Below, piece by piece: positions 52,375-62,454 of a stretch of 64,000 bases of DNA. The DNA comes from an uncultured Alphaproteobacteria bacterium (lineage in GTDB: Bacteria; Pseudomonadota; Alphaproteobacteria; Parvibaculales; Parvibaculaceae). The DNA is taken from assembly GCA_903889655.1 (NCBI GenBank), contig CAISYL010000245.1, positions 1 through 64,000 of the forward strand, read 5' to 3'. The position numbers and the translations under genes are program-made. A model generated the notes under the pieces. That model had not been told where the DNA came from and searched no databases. It worked only from the letters and a program-made list of their open reading frames with translations. Position 1 is the first letter of the stretch, and each line of letters begins with the position of its first letter.

Positions 52375-54261
52375 TTGAGCGACACGACCGCACCGGGCCC
52401 GCAAGCCGACACGCAAAAGACCGTACGTCGGAAGCCGGTCTCGTCGTCCCCTGACGACCTGAAGACTTTTGCCGTCCTGAAACGAACGGCCACCGACTAT
52501 CTGTTGCCGAACTGGCGCCTGGTCGCCGCGTCCCTTATCGGCAGCGTCGTCGTCGCCGGCACGACCGGCATTCTGCCCTGGCTGATCCAGCAGGTCTTCG
52601 ACGAAGTCCTCGACCGCAAGGACATCACGAAGCTCATCCTGATCGCGGTCGGCACCATCGGCGTCTCCGCCTTCAAGGGCGCCGCCGCCTATACGACCAA
52701 CATCACCAAGAACGCCATCGGCCAGCGGATCATCTCGGCGATCCAGTCCCGCATGTTCACCCGCATCATGCGCGCCGACCTCGCCTGGATTTCCCGGACG
52801 CATTCGGGCCGGTTCATTTCGAGCTTCATGAACGATGCCGGCCGTGTGCGCGACACGGTGACCATGTCCATCATCGATTTCACACAGAACTCTCTTACAG
52901 TCGTCGCGCTCATGGGCAGCATGTTCTTCATGAACTGGAAGCTCGCGCTGCTCGGCTGTTCGGTGATCCCCTTCGGCATGATCTACATGCGCAAACTCGG
53001 CAAGAAAACGCGCAAAGCATCGCGGCAGGGTCTTGAAGGAACAGGCGATCTTTCGGCCCATATCTCGGAAGCGCTCGGCGGCATTCGCGTGGTCAAGGCC
53101 TACAATCAGGAAGACCGCGAAATCACGAGAGTGAGCGACAAGGTGCAGGAAGTGCTTCGGCATTCCATGCGCGGCTTCCGCGCCAAGGCGAAGGCCAGCC
53201 CGCTGACGGAATCGCTTTCCGGCGTCGGCATTGCCGGCGTCATCTATTTCGGCGGCATGGCCGTCATCGACGCACATCTGACCAAGGGCGAGTTGATGGC
53301 TTTCATCTCCGCCATGATGCTTGCCTATCAGCCGCTGAAATCCGTCGCGAACACGCAGACGATCATGCAGGAAGGCGTCGCGGCGGCGGCCCGCGTTTTC
53401 CCCATCCTCGATGTCGAACCGGAAATCGTCAGCCGTCCCGACGCGAAGCCGATCGACCTGAAGCACGGCGCGATCCGTTTCGAAGACGTCAACTTCGCCT
53501 ATGCCGACGGCACGCATGCGCTGAAGGGTATCAGCATCGAAGTGCCGAGAGGGCATACCGTCGCCCTTGTCGGCCCGTCCGGCGGCGGCAAGAGCACGAC
53601 GCTCAACATGGTTCCGCGCTTCTACGACCCCTCGTCGGGCCGTGTCGTGATCGACGGCCAGGACATTCGCGACGTAACGCTTTCCTCGCTCCGCCAGTCG
53701 ATCTCGCTCGTGACGCAGGAGCCTTTTCTCTTCGACGACACCGTGCGCGCGAATATCGCCTACGGACGTCCCGACGCCAGCGACGCCGAGATCGAGGAAG
53801 CCGCGCGCAACGCGGCCGCCCATGACTTCATCACTGCGCTGCCCAGGGGCTACGAAACGCGCGTCGGCGAAGCCGGCATGAAGCTCTCCGGCGGTCAGCG
53901 GCAGCGCATCGCGATCGCCCGGGCCATGCTGAAGAACGCGCCAATCCTGCTTCTCGACGAAGCAACCTCCGCGCTCGACACCGCGTCCGAGCTTCAGGTG
54001 CAGACCGCGCTCTCCGCGCTGATGAAAGGCCGCACGACGCTCGTCATCGCGCATCGCCTTTCGACCATCAAGCACGCAAACAACATCTATGTGATCGACG
54101 ACGGCCGCGTTCTCGAATCCGGCGACCATGCCTCGCTGGTCGCTCAGGGCGGGCTCTACGCGGAACTGTCGCGGTCGCAATTCGAGCGGGACGTTTCCGA
54201 CGAGGATAATGCCGCCCCCGAAGCGGCAACCGCCGTCAAGGCTGCCGTGGCGCGAGCGTGA
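52375..54261 (+). CDS. MsbA-like ABC transporter (permease fused to ATPase)
   Basis: ABC half-transporter exporting lipid A-core or a related lipid. Six transmembrane helices lie in roughly the first 330 residues. The ATPase has Walker A GPSGGGKST near residue 405, signature LSGGQRQR near 505 and Walker B ILLLDEATSALD near 525. I place the start at TTG 52375, with GAGG 6 bp upstream. ATGs at 52342 and 52294 are possible. It heads the run of lipid A genes. Confidence 0.88.
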   Translation: MSDTTAPGPQADTQKTVRRKPVSSSPDDLKTFAVLKRTATDYLLPNWRLVAASLIGSVVVAGTTGILPWLIQQVFDEVLDRKDITKLILIAVGTIGVSAFKGAAAYTTNITKNAIGQRIISAIQSRMFTRIMRADLAWISRTHSGRFISSFMNDAGRVRDTVTMSIIDFTQNSLTVVALMGSMFFMNWKLALLGCSVIPFGMIYMRKLGKKTRKASRQGLEGTGDLSAHISEALGGIRVVKAYNQEDREITRVSDKVQEVLRHSMRGFRAKAKASPLTESLSGVGIAGVIYFGGMAVIDAHLTKGELMAFISAMMLAYQPLKSVANTQTIMQEGVAAAARVFPILDVEPEIVSRPDAKPIDLKHGAIRFEDVNFAYADGTHALKGISIEVPRGHTVALVGPSGGGKSTTLNMVPRFYDPSSGRVVIDGQDIRDVTLSSLRQSISLVTQEPFLFDDTVRANIAYGRPDASDAEIEEAARNAAAHDFITALPRGYETRVGEAGMKLSGGQRQRIAIARAMLKNAPILLLDEATSALDTASELQVQTALSALMKGRTTLVIAHRLSTIKHANNIYVIDDGRVLESGDHASLVAQGGLYAELSRSQFERDVSDEDNAAPEAATAVKAAVARA

Positions 54262-54271
54262 GATCAGGTCG

Positions 54272-55018
54272 ATGTCGCTGGGCAAGCAGATCGTAAAGAG
54301 CGAATGGACGCAAACGGGGGTCGCCTTTCTGGCCGCCCTGCTAATCAAGCTCGTCCGCCGCACCAGCCGCTTCGAAGTGCGCCGCGGCGACATTGCGGCC
54401 CGCTTCTGGACGGGCGACGAACCTTTCATCGGCGCGACCTGGCACGGGCAGAACCTCATCCTGCCGACCTTCTGGCACAACTGGCGCGAGATGCGCATTC
54501 TCGTCTCGCGACATGGCGACGGCGAGATCGTCTCGCAGATCATGCACTTCCTCGGCGTCGGTACGATCCGCGGCTCAGGCGTTCCGAAAGGCGAGGAGCG
54601 GCGCGAGAAGCATCGCGGCAAGGGCGGCGCGGGCGCGCTACGCGCCATGGTGCGGGCGCTCGGCGAGAATATCTCGGTCGGCATGACGGCCGATCTTCCG
54701 CCCGGCCCCGCCCGCAAGGCCGGCGACGGTATCGTCATGCTGGCGCGGCTCTCGGGCTGCCCGATCGTCCCCGTGGCCGCGACGACGCGGGCGCGTGTGC
54801 AACTCAACAATTGGGACAAGTTCACGATCAACCTGCCTTTCTCGAAAGGTGCACTGGTCTGGGGCGAACCGATCTATGTCCCGCGCGATGCCGATCCGGA
54901 AACGCTGGAAGACGCGCGGCGTCGCGTCGAGGATGGCCTCAACGCCGTGAGCGAGGAGGCGGAGCGCATCGTCGGCCGCAGACCGAAGACGCAAGGCGCC
55001 GGGGCGGCGCTCCTTTGA
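54272..55018 (+). CDS. LPLAT-superfamily acyltransferase-like protein (DUF374)
   Basis: A 248-residue DUF374 protein, predicted lysophospholipid-acyltransferase fold. ATWHGQNLILPTFWHNWREMRILVSRHGDGEIVSQIMHFLGVGTIRGSGVPKG is the family block and PPGPARKAGDGIVMLARLSGCPIVPVAATTR the second. No classical HX4D is seen in the usual place. An N-terminal hydrophobic helix may anchor it. It lies 10 bp after the MsbA-like gene and before waaA. Confidence 0.88.
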   Translation: MSLGKQIVKSEWTQTGVAFLAALLIKLVRRTSRFEVRRGDIAARFWTGDEPFIGATWHGQNLILPTFWHNWREMRILVSRHGDGEIVSQIMHFLGVGTIRGSGVPKGEERREKHRGKGGAGALRAMVRALGENISVGMTADLPPGPARKAGDGIVMLARLSGCPIVPVAATTRARVQLNNWDKFTINLPFSKGALVWGEPIYVPRDADPETLEDARRRVEDGLNAVSEEAERIVGRRPKTQGAGAALL

Positions 55019-55035
55019 CCGGCCTGACGACGCAC

Positions 55036-56355
55036 ATGTCCGCTACGCCGCGGCGGGCGGGCTTCGGCCTCACCGCCTATCGGCTTGCGACGCGCGCCCT
55101 CGGCCCCGCCCTGCCGCTCCTGCTGGCGCTGCGCATGCGGCGCGGCAAGGAAGACGAGCTGCGCCTTGCCGAGCGCTGCGGCATCCCCTCGCTCGACCGT
55201 CCGCATGGGAAACTCGTCTGGATTCACGCCGCGAGCGTCGGCGAGTCGCTCTCTGTACTGACATTGATCGATCGCCTGATCGCCGACGGCCTTCACATTC
55301 TCGTCACCACAGGCACCGTCACCTCCGCGCATCTGATGGAGGAACGCTTGCCCGAAGGCGCGATCCATCAGTTCATCGCGCTCGACCATCCGGACTACAC
55401 CGCGCGCTTTCTCGATTACTGGAAACCCGACCTCGCCGTCTGGGTCGAATCCGAATTCTGGCCGAACCTGATCGTCGCGGCGCATGAGCGCGGCATCCCG
55501 CTCGCCCTCGTCAATGCGCGCATCACGGAGCGCTCCTTCCGCGGCTGGCAGCGCTTCCCGCGTTTCATCGCCAATCTGCTCGGTCGCTTTTCGCTGCTGC
55601 TCGCGCAGGACGAGGCGAGTGCCCGCCGCTTGCGGATGCTCGGCGCGCCGGTGGTCGCCACGCCCGGCAACCTGAAACACGATGCGGCGCCTCTCACCGC
55701 CGACGAGACGAACCTTGCGCCTTTGCGGGCGAGCATCGGTGCAAGGCCGGTCTGGCTCGCCACAAACACGCATGAGGGCGAGGAGACGGTCGCGGCCGAC
55801 GTCCATCTCCGCCTGGCCCCCGCGCGGCCGGACCTGCTGACGTTGATCGTGCCGCGCCATCCGGCACGTGGAACCGCCATTGCCGTCGAACTGGAAAAGC
55901 GCGGCCTCAAGGTTGCGCGCCGTTCGCTCGGCGACACAATCACGCCATCGACGCAGATCTATCTCGCCGACACGCTGGGCGAACTGGGCCTTTTCTATCG
56001 CCTCGCGGACATCGTCTTTATCGGCGGTACGCTGACGGAAACCGGTGGGCACAATCCCTTCGAGCCGGCTCGGCTTCACTGTGCGCTGATCGCGGGACCG
56101 AGCGATTTCAATTTCGCCGAAGCCTATGCGGCTTTTGCTGGCGTCGACGCTCTCATCCGCATCGGGAATGCCGCGACGCTCGCCGACGCCGTCGCCCGTC
56201 TTCTGACCGACGAGACCGAGCGCAAGCGCCGCGCCGATGCCGCCGCCGCACTTGCCGGCACATCGAGCGGCGCCACCGACCGCACCGCCGAGGCGCTGCT
56301 CTCGCTTCTCGACGGCGTGCGCGCCCATCCGGCGACGGGGGAACGCCATGCGTGA
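55036..56355 (+). CDS. waaA: 3-deoxy-D-manno-octulosonic acid transferase (Kdo transferase)
   Basis: GT30 glycosyltransferase adding Kdo to lipid IVA. The 439-residue protein has the acceptor-side catalytic Glu, E70, in HAASVGES. WVESEFWPNLI, the NLKHDA core and FIGGTLTETGGHNPFEPA nucleotide site follow. I start at ATG 55036. TTG 55015 overlapping the upstream stop is possible. Overlaps lpxK by 8 bp. Confidence 0.94.
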   Translation: MSATPRRAGFGLTAYRLATRALGPALPLLLALRMRRGKEDELRLAERCGIPSLDRPHGKLVWIHAASVGESLSVLTLIDRLIADGLHILVTTGTVTSAHLMEERLPEGAIHQFIALDHPDYTARFLDYWKPDLAVWVESEFWPNLIVAAHERGIPLALVNARITERSFRGWQRFPRFIANLLGRFSLLLAQDEASARRLRMLGAPVVATPGNLKHDAAPLTADETNLAPLRASIGARPVWLATNTHEGEETVAADVHLRLAPARPDLLTLIVPRHPARGTAIAVELEKRGLKVARRSLGDTITPSTQIYLADTLGELGLFYRLADIVFIGGTLTETGGHNPFEPARLHCALIAGPSDFNFAEAYAAFAGVDALIRIGNAATLADAVARLLTDETERKRRADAAAALAGTSSGATDRTAEALLSLLDGVRAHPATGERHA

Positions 56356-57403
56356 ACCGCGCTTCTGGCGGGCACCCCGCGCCGGGGAGGTCAGCATCCT
56401 GCCGCGTCTCCTGTCGCCCGCGGCCTTCCTCTATGGCGTCGCAGGCCGGCTGCGCCATCGCTTTGCAAAGCCCGAACAGGCCGCCGTGCCGATCATCTGC
56501 ATCGGCAACATCACCGTTGGCGGCACGGGCAAGACACCGCTCGCGCTGACGCTCGCCGAATGGCTGATCAGGCAGGGCGAGGCGGTTCATTTCCTGACAC
56601 GCGGCTATGGCGGCACGGAAGAAGGCCCGTTGCGCGTCGATCCCGCCAGACACACCGCCGAGGAAGTCGGCGACGAGCCGCTGCTTCTCGCCGCCGTTGC
56701 GCCGACATGGGTTTCAGCCGACCGGGCCGAAGGCGCCGCCGCTGCCGTGCGCGACGGCGCGAAGCTCATCCTGATGGATGACGGACTGCAGAACCCGGCG
56801 CTCATAAAGGATTTCTCGATCCTCGTCGCCGATGCCCAGACCGGTCTTGGCAATGGCAGGCTCATCCCCGCCGGGCCTTTGCGCGAGCCGATGGACAGGG
56901 GCCTTTCGCGCGTCGGCGCCGTCGTCATCATCGGCCGCGGTCACGCGGCGGACAGGATCGCCGCCCGGGCGCGGGCCCGTGCGATCCCGGTCTTCCGCGC
57001 CATCCTTCGCGCGGCCCCCGCGCCGGACCTCGACGGGCTGCCTGTGCTTGCCTTCGCCGGCATCGGGCGGCCCGAGAAATTCTACGCGACGCTGCGCGAA
57101 CTCCATGCGGACATCGTCGGCACGGCGAGCTTCGCCGATCATCACATCTTCGGCGAACGCGAAGCACTCGACCTCCTCCTTCGCGCTCGCGAACTCAATG
57201 CGGCCCTCGTCACCACCGAAAAGGATCTGGCCCGGCTCCGCGCCGCGCCAGCGGGAACGGCGCGGGCGCGGCTTCGGGACACGGCGAAAACCGTGACCGT
57301 CCATGCACTGATCGACGATTTCGCCGCCCTCGGAACACTGCTGCGCGACCAGATCAGGCTCGCCCGCAGCCGGGCCGCCAAGCGCGCCAGCCAGCCCGAT
57401 TGA
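56348..57403 (+). CDS. lpxK: Tetraacyldisaccharide 4'-kinase
   Basis: Phosphorylates the lipid A disaccharide at the 4' position. The 351-residue protein has the P-loop GNITVGGTGKTPL at residues 53-65 and DDGLQNPALIKDFSILVAD. LIPAGPLREPMDRGLSR follows. GIGRPEKFYATLREL and FADHHIFGEREALDLL are also family lines. Overlaps waaA by 8 bp, implying coupled translation. Confidence 0.95.
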   Translation: MREPRFWRAPRAGEVSILPRLLSPAAFLYGVAGRLRHRFAKPEQAAVPIICIGNITVGGTGKTPLALTLAEWLIRQGEAVHFLTRGYGGTEEGPLRVDPARHTAEEVGDEPLLLAAVAPTWVSADRAEGAAAAVRDGAKLILMDDGLQNPALIKDFSILVADAQTGLGNGRLIPAGPLREPMDRGLSRVGAVVIIGRGHAADRIAARARARAIPVFRAILRAAPAPDLDGLPVLAFAGIGRPEKFYATLRELHADIVGTASFADHHIFGEREALDLLLRARELNAALVTTEKDLARLRAAPAGTARARLRDTAKTVTVHALIDDFAALGTLLRDQIRLARSRAAKRASQPD

Positions 57404-57471
57404 CGGGCTCGCCAGAAATACGTCGCGGCTGATATAAGCGGCGATCAGGAAGCAGGACGGCGCCGGAATCC

Positions 57472-58353
57472 ATGTTCAGGAAGAAACTTCAATATCTGGC
57501 GGAGGCCGCGCTCCTGAAGGCCATGCTCGCCTTCTGCCGCCTGCTCGGCCTCGACCGCTCCTCGGCCCTGGGCGGCTGGCTCGGCCGGAACATCGGACCG
57601 AAGCTCGGCATCACCCGGCGCGCACGGAACAACATCGCCCGCGCCATGCCTGAACTTTCGAACGCCGAGATCGAGCGCATCGTCGTCGGCATGTGGGACA
57701 ATCTCGGCCGTACCGCTTTCGAATATGCCCATCTCGATAAATTCAGCCGGCCGGAAGAACGCCATCGCATCGAGATCGTGGGCATAGAGCCTCTGCTCGC
57801 CTATGCGGCGACCGGCAAGGGCGGCATCCTGGTGTCCGGCCACTTCGCCAATTGGGAACTGATGCCTCTCGCCATGCGGCTCGAGGGACTGGATGGCGGC
57901 GGCGTCTACCGCGCGGCGAACAATCCCTATGTGAACGACTGGATGGTGACGATGCGGCGCGAGCTCATCGTCCCCGACCAGATCGCCAAGGGCCCCAAGG
58001 GCGCCCGCCTGCTGATACAGGCCATCCGCGACAAGCGCTTCGTCGCCATGCTGATCGATCAGCGCCTGAGCGAAGGCATCGAGGCCAGGCTGTTCGGCCT
58101 GCCCGCCATGACGACACCGACGCCGGCCGTCATCGCGCTTCGCTACAACGCGGCTCTCATTCCGGCTTCCATCGTGCGGACCGAAGGCGCGCATTTCCGC
58201 GTCACCGTCCATGCCCCTGTCGAACTTCGCAGGGACGCCGAGCCGACGGCCGAAATCCTTCGCGTCACACAGCTTCTCAACGACTTCCTCGAAGCCCGCA
58301 TCCGCGAGAAGCCGGAAAGCTGGTTCTGGCTGCACAACCGCTGGAAAGACTGA
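57472..58353 (+). CDS. Lipid A biosynthesis acyltransferase (LpxL/HtrB family)
   Basis: Adds a secondary acyl chain to Kdo-lipid A. The 293-residue protein has the HX4E catalytic motif HFANWE at residues 124-129, RAANNPYVNDWMVTMR, and MLIDQRLSEGIEARLFGLPAMTTPTPAVIALR. Whether it is the laurate- or myristate-type enzyme cannot be read. N-terminal anchoring helix. Last gene of the plus-strand envelope run. Convergent with the M23 gene. Confidence 0.93.
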   Translation: MFRKKLQYLAEAALLKAMLAFCRLLGLDRSSALGGWLGRNIGPKLGITRRARNNIARAMPELSNAEIERIVVGMWDNLGRTAFEYAHLDKFSRPEERHRIEIVGIEPLLAYAATGKGGILVSGHFANWELMPLAMRLEGLDGGGVYRAANNPYVNDWMVTMRRELIVPDQIAKGPKGARLLIQAIRDKRFVAMLIDQRLSEGIEARLFGLPAMTTPTPAVIALRYNAALIPASIVRTEGAHFRVTVHAPVELRRDAEPTAEILRVTQLLNDFLEARIREKPESWFWLHNRWKD

Positions 58354-58367
58354 GTTCCCTCGCGTCG

Positions 58368-59222
58368 TCAGTCGCCGCCGACTTTCGTTCCCGGTACCGC
58401 GCCCTGCGCCGAGACGCCGTCGACCAGCAGCGACGGATCGATATGCGCGCTGCGCCAGACCATGCCCCAATGGAGATGCGGGCCGGTCGCGCGGCCGGTC
58501 TTCCCGACGGCGCCGATCGCCTCGCCCTGATGCACATGCTGTCCCGCCTTCACGTCGATGCGCGACATATGCATCATGAAGCTGATGACGCCCTGTCCGT
58601 GATCGATGAAGACGAGCCCGCCTTCGAAATACATGTCGGGCTCGGCCAGCCGCACGATGCCGTCGGCCGGCGCGATGACCTCGGCGCCGACCGGCGCGGC
58701 GACATCGACGCCGTAATGCGGGTTCTTGGGTTCGCCGTTATAAACGCGCTGACTGCCGAAAACGCCGGAGATGATCCCCTTGGCCGGCCAGATGAAGCGC
58801 CCGGCGAACCACTCTTCGGCGGTATCGCGCGGCCGCGCGGCAGCCTTTTCCGCGACTTCCTTTTTGATGCGCTCCATCGCCTCTTCCGGCGGCGTCACCA
58901 GAGCCGGCGCGATATGCTCGATGCGCTGGATTTCCCAGACACGCGGCGCGACGCTGAGCACCTTGGTCTCGACCTTGCCGTCCGGCAGCGTGACGACGAG
59001 CTTTGCCGTCGGCCCGTGATCCCGGTCGAAACCCATCGCGAAGAGCCCGGTCGACGAGACCTGCACCGTCTCGCCGTCGAGCACCGCCTTCGCACCAGGC
59101 TCCGTGCGGCCGACGACCAGCGAGCCCTGCTCGACCGCGCCCTTGAGCGCAATCGCCGCGCTCGCCTGCATCGGCGCCAGCACCGCCGCGCCGAGCAGCA
59201 TCAGCAACGCGACGCGTCTCAT
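58368..59222 (-). CDS. M23 family metallopeptidase (LytM-type)
   Basis: Secreted zinc peptidase of 284 residues, probably acting on peptidoglycan cross-links or septation. Signal ends near QASAAIA. A beta-rich N-terminal domain precedes the peptidase: FGSQRVYNGEPKNPHYGVDVAAP, MYFEGGLVFIDHGQGVISFMMHMSRIDVKAGQHVHQGEAIGAVGKTGRATGPHLHWG. The Asp and HxH zinc ligands are present, so it may be active. Its start overlaps the DUF2093 stop in ATGA. Confidence 0.93.
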   Translation of the reverse strand: MRRVALLMLLGAAVLAPMQASAAIALKGAVEQGSLVVGRTEPGAKAVLDGETVQVSSTGLFAMGFDRDHGPTAKLVVTLPDGKVETKVLSVAPRVWEIQRIEHIAPALVTPPEEAMERIKKEVAEKAAARPRDTAEEWFAGRFIWPAKGIISGVFGSQRVYNGEPKNPHYGVDVAAPVGAEVIAPADGIVRLAEPDMYFEGGLVFIDHGQGVISFMMHMSRIDVKAGQHVHQGEAIGAVGKTGRATGPHLHWGMVWRSAHIDPSLLVDGVSAQGAVPGTKVGGD

Positions 59223-59452
59223 GCCCGCGAATATTGGGACGGAAACTTCTCCAGATGCCGCTTCAACGAGGCCTCGGGGCTTTCGTAAGCCTCCTGCAGG
59301 TCCACGCTCCAGTAGCGAAGATCGTCGAGAAGAATGTGATTGCCCGTGACCGCGCAGATCACATAGGCGCCGGGCCGCACGACGTGAAACTCGCCATCGC
59401 CATAGACGATTTCGGCCTCACCGCCACTGCCCATTTTGTCGATCCTGTTCAT
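59219..59452 (-). CDS. DUF2093 family protein
   Basis: A 77-residue protein with the pattern EAEIVYGDGEFHVVRPGAYVICAVTGNHILLDDLRYWSVDLQEAYESPEASLKRHLE, an alphaproteobacterial small-protein family of unknown function. ATG 59452 chosen. ATG 59461 adds three residues. Overlaps the M23 gene by 4 bp, so coupled. Downstream of xseA by 41 bp. Confidence 0.88.
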   Translation of the reverse strand: MNRIDKMGSGGEAEIVYGDGEFHVVRPGAYVICAVTGNHILLDDLRYWSVDLQEAYESPEASLKRHLEKFPSQYSRA

Positions 59453-59493
59453 GGGCCGCATTCTAGCCGGGCCGGAGCCGAACTTCAAAGCCG

Positions 59494-60969
59494 CTAGAGC
59501 AGGCTTCCCTGCGAGCCTCCGTTTGGCTCCTTTTTGCGGGAGGCGGGCCTCGGCGCATCGGCGCCGCTGACCACGACGCCGAGCCGGTCGTCGCGCGCGA
59601 ATTCGATCTCCAGCGCCTCGCCGGTCTTGCGGCCCGCCGACGCGCGAACGGGCTTTCCATCGGCGCCGCGTACCACGGCGAAGCCCCGATCGAGCACGCC
59701 TTGATAGGAATAGGATTGGAGGAGCTTTCCCGTCGCCTCGAGCCGCCGCGCCAGATCCGCCAGATGCCGCTTCTCGCCGGCACGGGCGCGAAGCTCGAGC
59801 TGACCGACCCGCTTCTTCCCGTCGTCGAGCTTGAACCGGATGACTCGCGGCGAAAGCTTGCCCTCGACCCGCAGGAGCCGCGCGCGCTTCACCTCGGCGG
59901 CGCGGCGGAGCGCCAGCGTCAACCGCTCGGCCGTATGGTCGAAACGCTGGCGCGGCAGCGCGATCAGATCGGCGAGGCGCGGCAGACCGCGCGCAAGCCC
60001 CTTGATCTGTCCCCGCGCGTTCTCGACGAGCCGCGTCTCGGCGCGAAGCATCCGACGTTCGAAATCGAGCACGGTTGCGAGACAATCGGCGCGCACCGGC
60101 ACCGCCATTTCGGCCGCCGCCGTCGGCGTCGGCGCGCGCTTGTCGGCGGCATAGTCGATCAGCGTGATATCGGTCTCGTGTCCGACCGCCGCAATCAGCG
60201 GTATGTCGCTCGCTGCCGCCGCGCGTACGACGATCTCTTCGTTGAACCCCCAGAGGTCCTCGATCGAGCCGCCGCCGCGCGCGACGATGAGAAGATCGGG
60301 CCGCGGAATTTTCCCGCCCGGCGCCAGCCTGTTGAAGCCGGCGATCGCCGCCGCCACTTCCGCCGCCGCCGTTTCGCCTTGCACGCGCACGGGCCAGACG
60401 ATGACATGGCGCGGAAAGCGATCCGCGAGGCGATGCAGGATGTCGCGGATGACGGCACCCGTCGGGCTCGTGATGACGCCGATGACGCCCGGAATATAGG
60501 GCAGCTTCTTCTTGCGTTCGGCGGCGAAGAGGCCTTCCGCCGCCAACATCTTCCGCCGCTCTTCGAGAAGCGCCATCAGCGCGCCGACACCGGCAGGCTC
60601 AAGCTGCTCGATGACGATCTGATATTTCGAACTGCCGGGATAAGTGGTGAGCTTGCCCGTCGCGATCACTTCGAGCCCTTCGGCGGGCTTGAAGCGCAGC
60701 TTCGAATAGGCGCCCTTCCAGATCACCGCTTCGAGCCGCGCGCCCTCGTCCTTCAGCGCGAAATAGCAATGCCCCGAGGAATGCGCGCCGCGAAAGCCCG
60801 TGATCTCGCCTCGCACGCGCACATGGCCGAAATTATCCTCGACCGTACGCTTCAGCGCGAAGGAAAGCTCGCTGACCGAAAACTCATGCGCATTGCCGGC
60901 CGGCTCCCCGGTTATGGAAGCGGCGGCTTTACGTCTGCCTGACACTGGCTCGGACATCGGACTCCGCAT
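59494..60969 (-). CDS. xseA: Exodeoxyribonuclease VII large subunit
   Basis: Catalytic large subunit of ExoVII, degrading single-stranded DNA. The 491-residue protein has the OB-fold [30 protein letters not shown], the catalytic-domain [42 protein letters not shown] and [27 protein letters not shown]. The small subunit gene xseB is not in the window. ATG 60969, or 60957. Confidence 0.96.
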   Translation of the reverse strand: MRSPMSEPVSGRRKAAASITGEPAGNAHEFSVSELSFALKRTVEDNFGHVRVRGEITGFRGAHSSGHCYFALKDEGARLEAVIWKGAYSKLRFKPAEGLEVIATGKLTTYPGSSKYQIVIEQLEPAGVGALMALLEERRKMLAAEGLFAAERKKKLPYIPGVIGVITSPTGAVIRDILHRLADRFPRHVIVWPVRVQGETAAAEVAAAIAGFNRLAPGGKIPRPDLLIVARGGGSIEDLWGFNEEIVVRAAAASDIPLIAAVGHETDITLIDYAADKRAPTPTAAAEMAVPVRADCLATVLDFERRMLRAETRLVENARGQIKGLARGLPRLADLIALPRQRFDHTAERLTLALRRAAEVKRARLLRVEGKLSPRVIRFKLDDGKKRVGQLELRARAGEKRHLADLARRLEATGKLLQSYSYQGVLDRGFAVVRGADGKPVRASAGRKTGEALEIEFARDDRLGVVVSGADAPRPASRKKEPNGGSQGSLL

Positions 60970-61113
60970 TAAGAAAGCGATATGGTTAACATGGAACGCG
61001 CAGGCTTGCCTGAATCGGCCTCCATGTTACAAGGAAAACCCTTCGGTTCGTAACCCGAGCGGAGCGGCTTTGTTTACCATTCCAAGGCCCAAGATCAGGG
61101 ATTTTTTCGCGGC

Positions 61114-62397
61114 ATGAACGTACTCGTCATTGGCTCCGGCGGCCGGGAACATGCGCTCTCCTGGAAGCTCGCGGCAAGCCCGCTGGTGACGCGCCTTTAT
61201 TGCGCGCCCGGCAATGGCGGTATCGCCCAGGTCGCGGAATGCGTAGCCCTGAAGCCACTCGACTTCGACGCCATCGTCGCCTTCTGCCGCGAGAAGAATA
61301 TCGGCTTCGTCATGGTCGGTCCCGAAGACCCGCTGGTCGCGGGTCTCGTCGATCGTCTCGACCGCGAAGGCATCAAATCCTTCGGCCCGAGCGCCGCTGC
61401 CGCGCAGCTCGAAGGCTCGAAGGGTTTCACCAAGGATCTTTGCGCCGAGTTCGGCATTCCGACCGCCGCCTATGGCCGCTTCTCCGACGCGGCGAGCGCC
61501 AAGGCGTTCGTGGCCTCAAATGGCGCGCCCATTGTGGTGAAGGCGGACGGTCTCGCCGCCGGCAAGGGCGTCACCGTCGCCGAAACCGTGGCGGAGGCCG
61601 ACGCCGCGATCGACGAGATTTTCGCCGGACGCTTCGGCGCGGCAGGCGCCGAAGTCGTGGTCGAGGAATTTCTCGACGGCGAGGAGGCGAGCTTCTTCGC
61701 GCTTTGCGACGGCAAGACCGTGCTCCCCCTCGCGACGGCGCAGGACCACAAGCGCGTCTTCGACGGCGACAAGGGGCCGAACACCGGCGGCATGGGCGCG
61801 TATTCGCCGGCGCCCGTGCTGACGCCCGATCTCGTCGCCCGCGTGATGCGCGAAATCATCGAACCGACCGCCGCCGCGATGCGGGCGCGCGGCACGCCTT
61901 TCAAGGGCGTCTTCTTTGCCGGACTGATGATCACGAAGAAGGGCCCGCAGCTCATCGAATACAACACGCGCTTCGGCGATCCCGAGACGCAGGTGCTGAT
62001 GACGCGGCTCCGCTCGGATCTGCTGCCGGCGCTCATCGCCTGTCACGATGGCGCCCTCGACCGGATCGCGCTCGACTGGAAGGACGAGGTCGCGCTCACC
62101 GTCGTCATGGCCGCGAAGGGCTATCCCGGCGACTACGAAAAGGACACCGAGATCAAAGGTCTCGACAGGGCGGGCGCCGTACCCGATGTGCAGGTCTTCC
62201 ATGCGGGCACGCGTGCCGATGGCGGCCGTATCCTCGCCAATGGCGGGCGCGTTCTGAACGTCACCGCGACGGCCGCGACCGTCGCTGGGGCGCAGGCCGC
62301 CGCCTATGAGGCCGTCAACCTGATCGACTGGCCGGAAGGCTTTTGCCGCCGCGACATCGGCTGGCGCGCGATCGAACGCGAACGCCAGACGGCCTGA
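61114..62397 (+). CDS. purD: Phosphoribosylamine-glycine ligase
   Basis: ATP-grasp enzyme joining glycine to phosphoribosylamine in purine synthesis. The 427-residue protein starts [76 protein letters not shown] and [18 protein letters not shown] are the ATP-grasp and substrate blocks. Divergent from xseA by 144 bp. Confidence 0.97.
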   Translation: MNVLVIGSGGREHALSWKLAASPLVTRLYCAPGNGGIAQVAECVALKPLDFDAIVAFCREKNIGFVMVGPEDPLVAGLVDRLDREGIKSFGPSAAAAQLEGSKGFTKDLCAEFGIPTAAYGRFSDAASAKAFVASNGAPIVVKADGLAAGKGVTVAETVAEADAAIDEIFAGRFGAAGAEVVVEEFLDGEEASFFALCDGKTVLPLATAQDHKRVFDGDKGPNTGGMGAYSPAPVLTPDLVARVMREIIEPTAAAMRARGTPFKGVFFAGLMITKKGPQLIEYNTRFGDPETQVLMTRLRSDLLPALIACHDGALDRIALDWKDEVALTVVMAAKGYPGDYEKDTEIKGLDRAGAVPDVQVFHAGTRADGGRILANGGRVLNVTATAATVAGAQAAAYEAVNLIDWPEGFCRRDIGWRAIERERQTA

Positions 62398-62405
62398 AAT
62401 GCCTA

Positions 62406-62434
62406 TTGCACCATAATCCGTATACGAATAAAAT
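62406..62434 (+). promoter_or_regulatory. Candidate promoter of the phosphotransferase gene
   Basis: TTGCAC (62406-62411) and TAAAAT (62429-62434) with exactly 17 bp between. The -10 is five of six, the -35 weak. The gene start is 21 bp further on. Confidence 0.45.
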
Positions 62435-62454
62435 AACTTCGGGAGGCGAACATC

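Noticed and set aside
52246-54831. 861-codon minus-strand frame over the MsbA-like gene
   Set aside because: Shadow of a conserved ABC transporter. Composition is Arg/His/Gly-rich.
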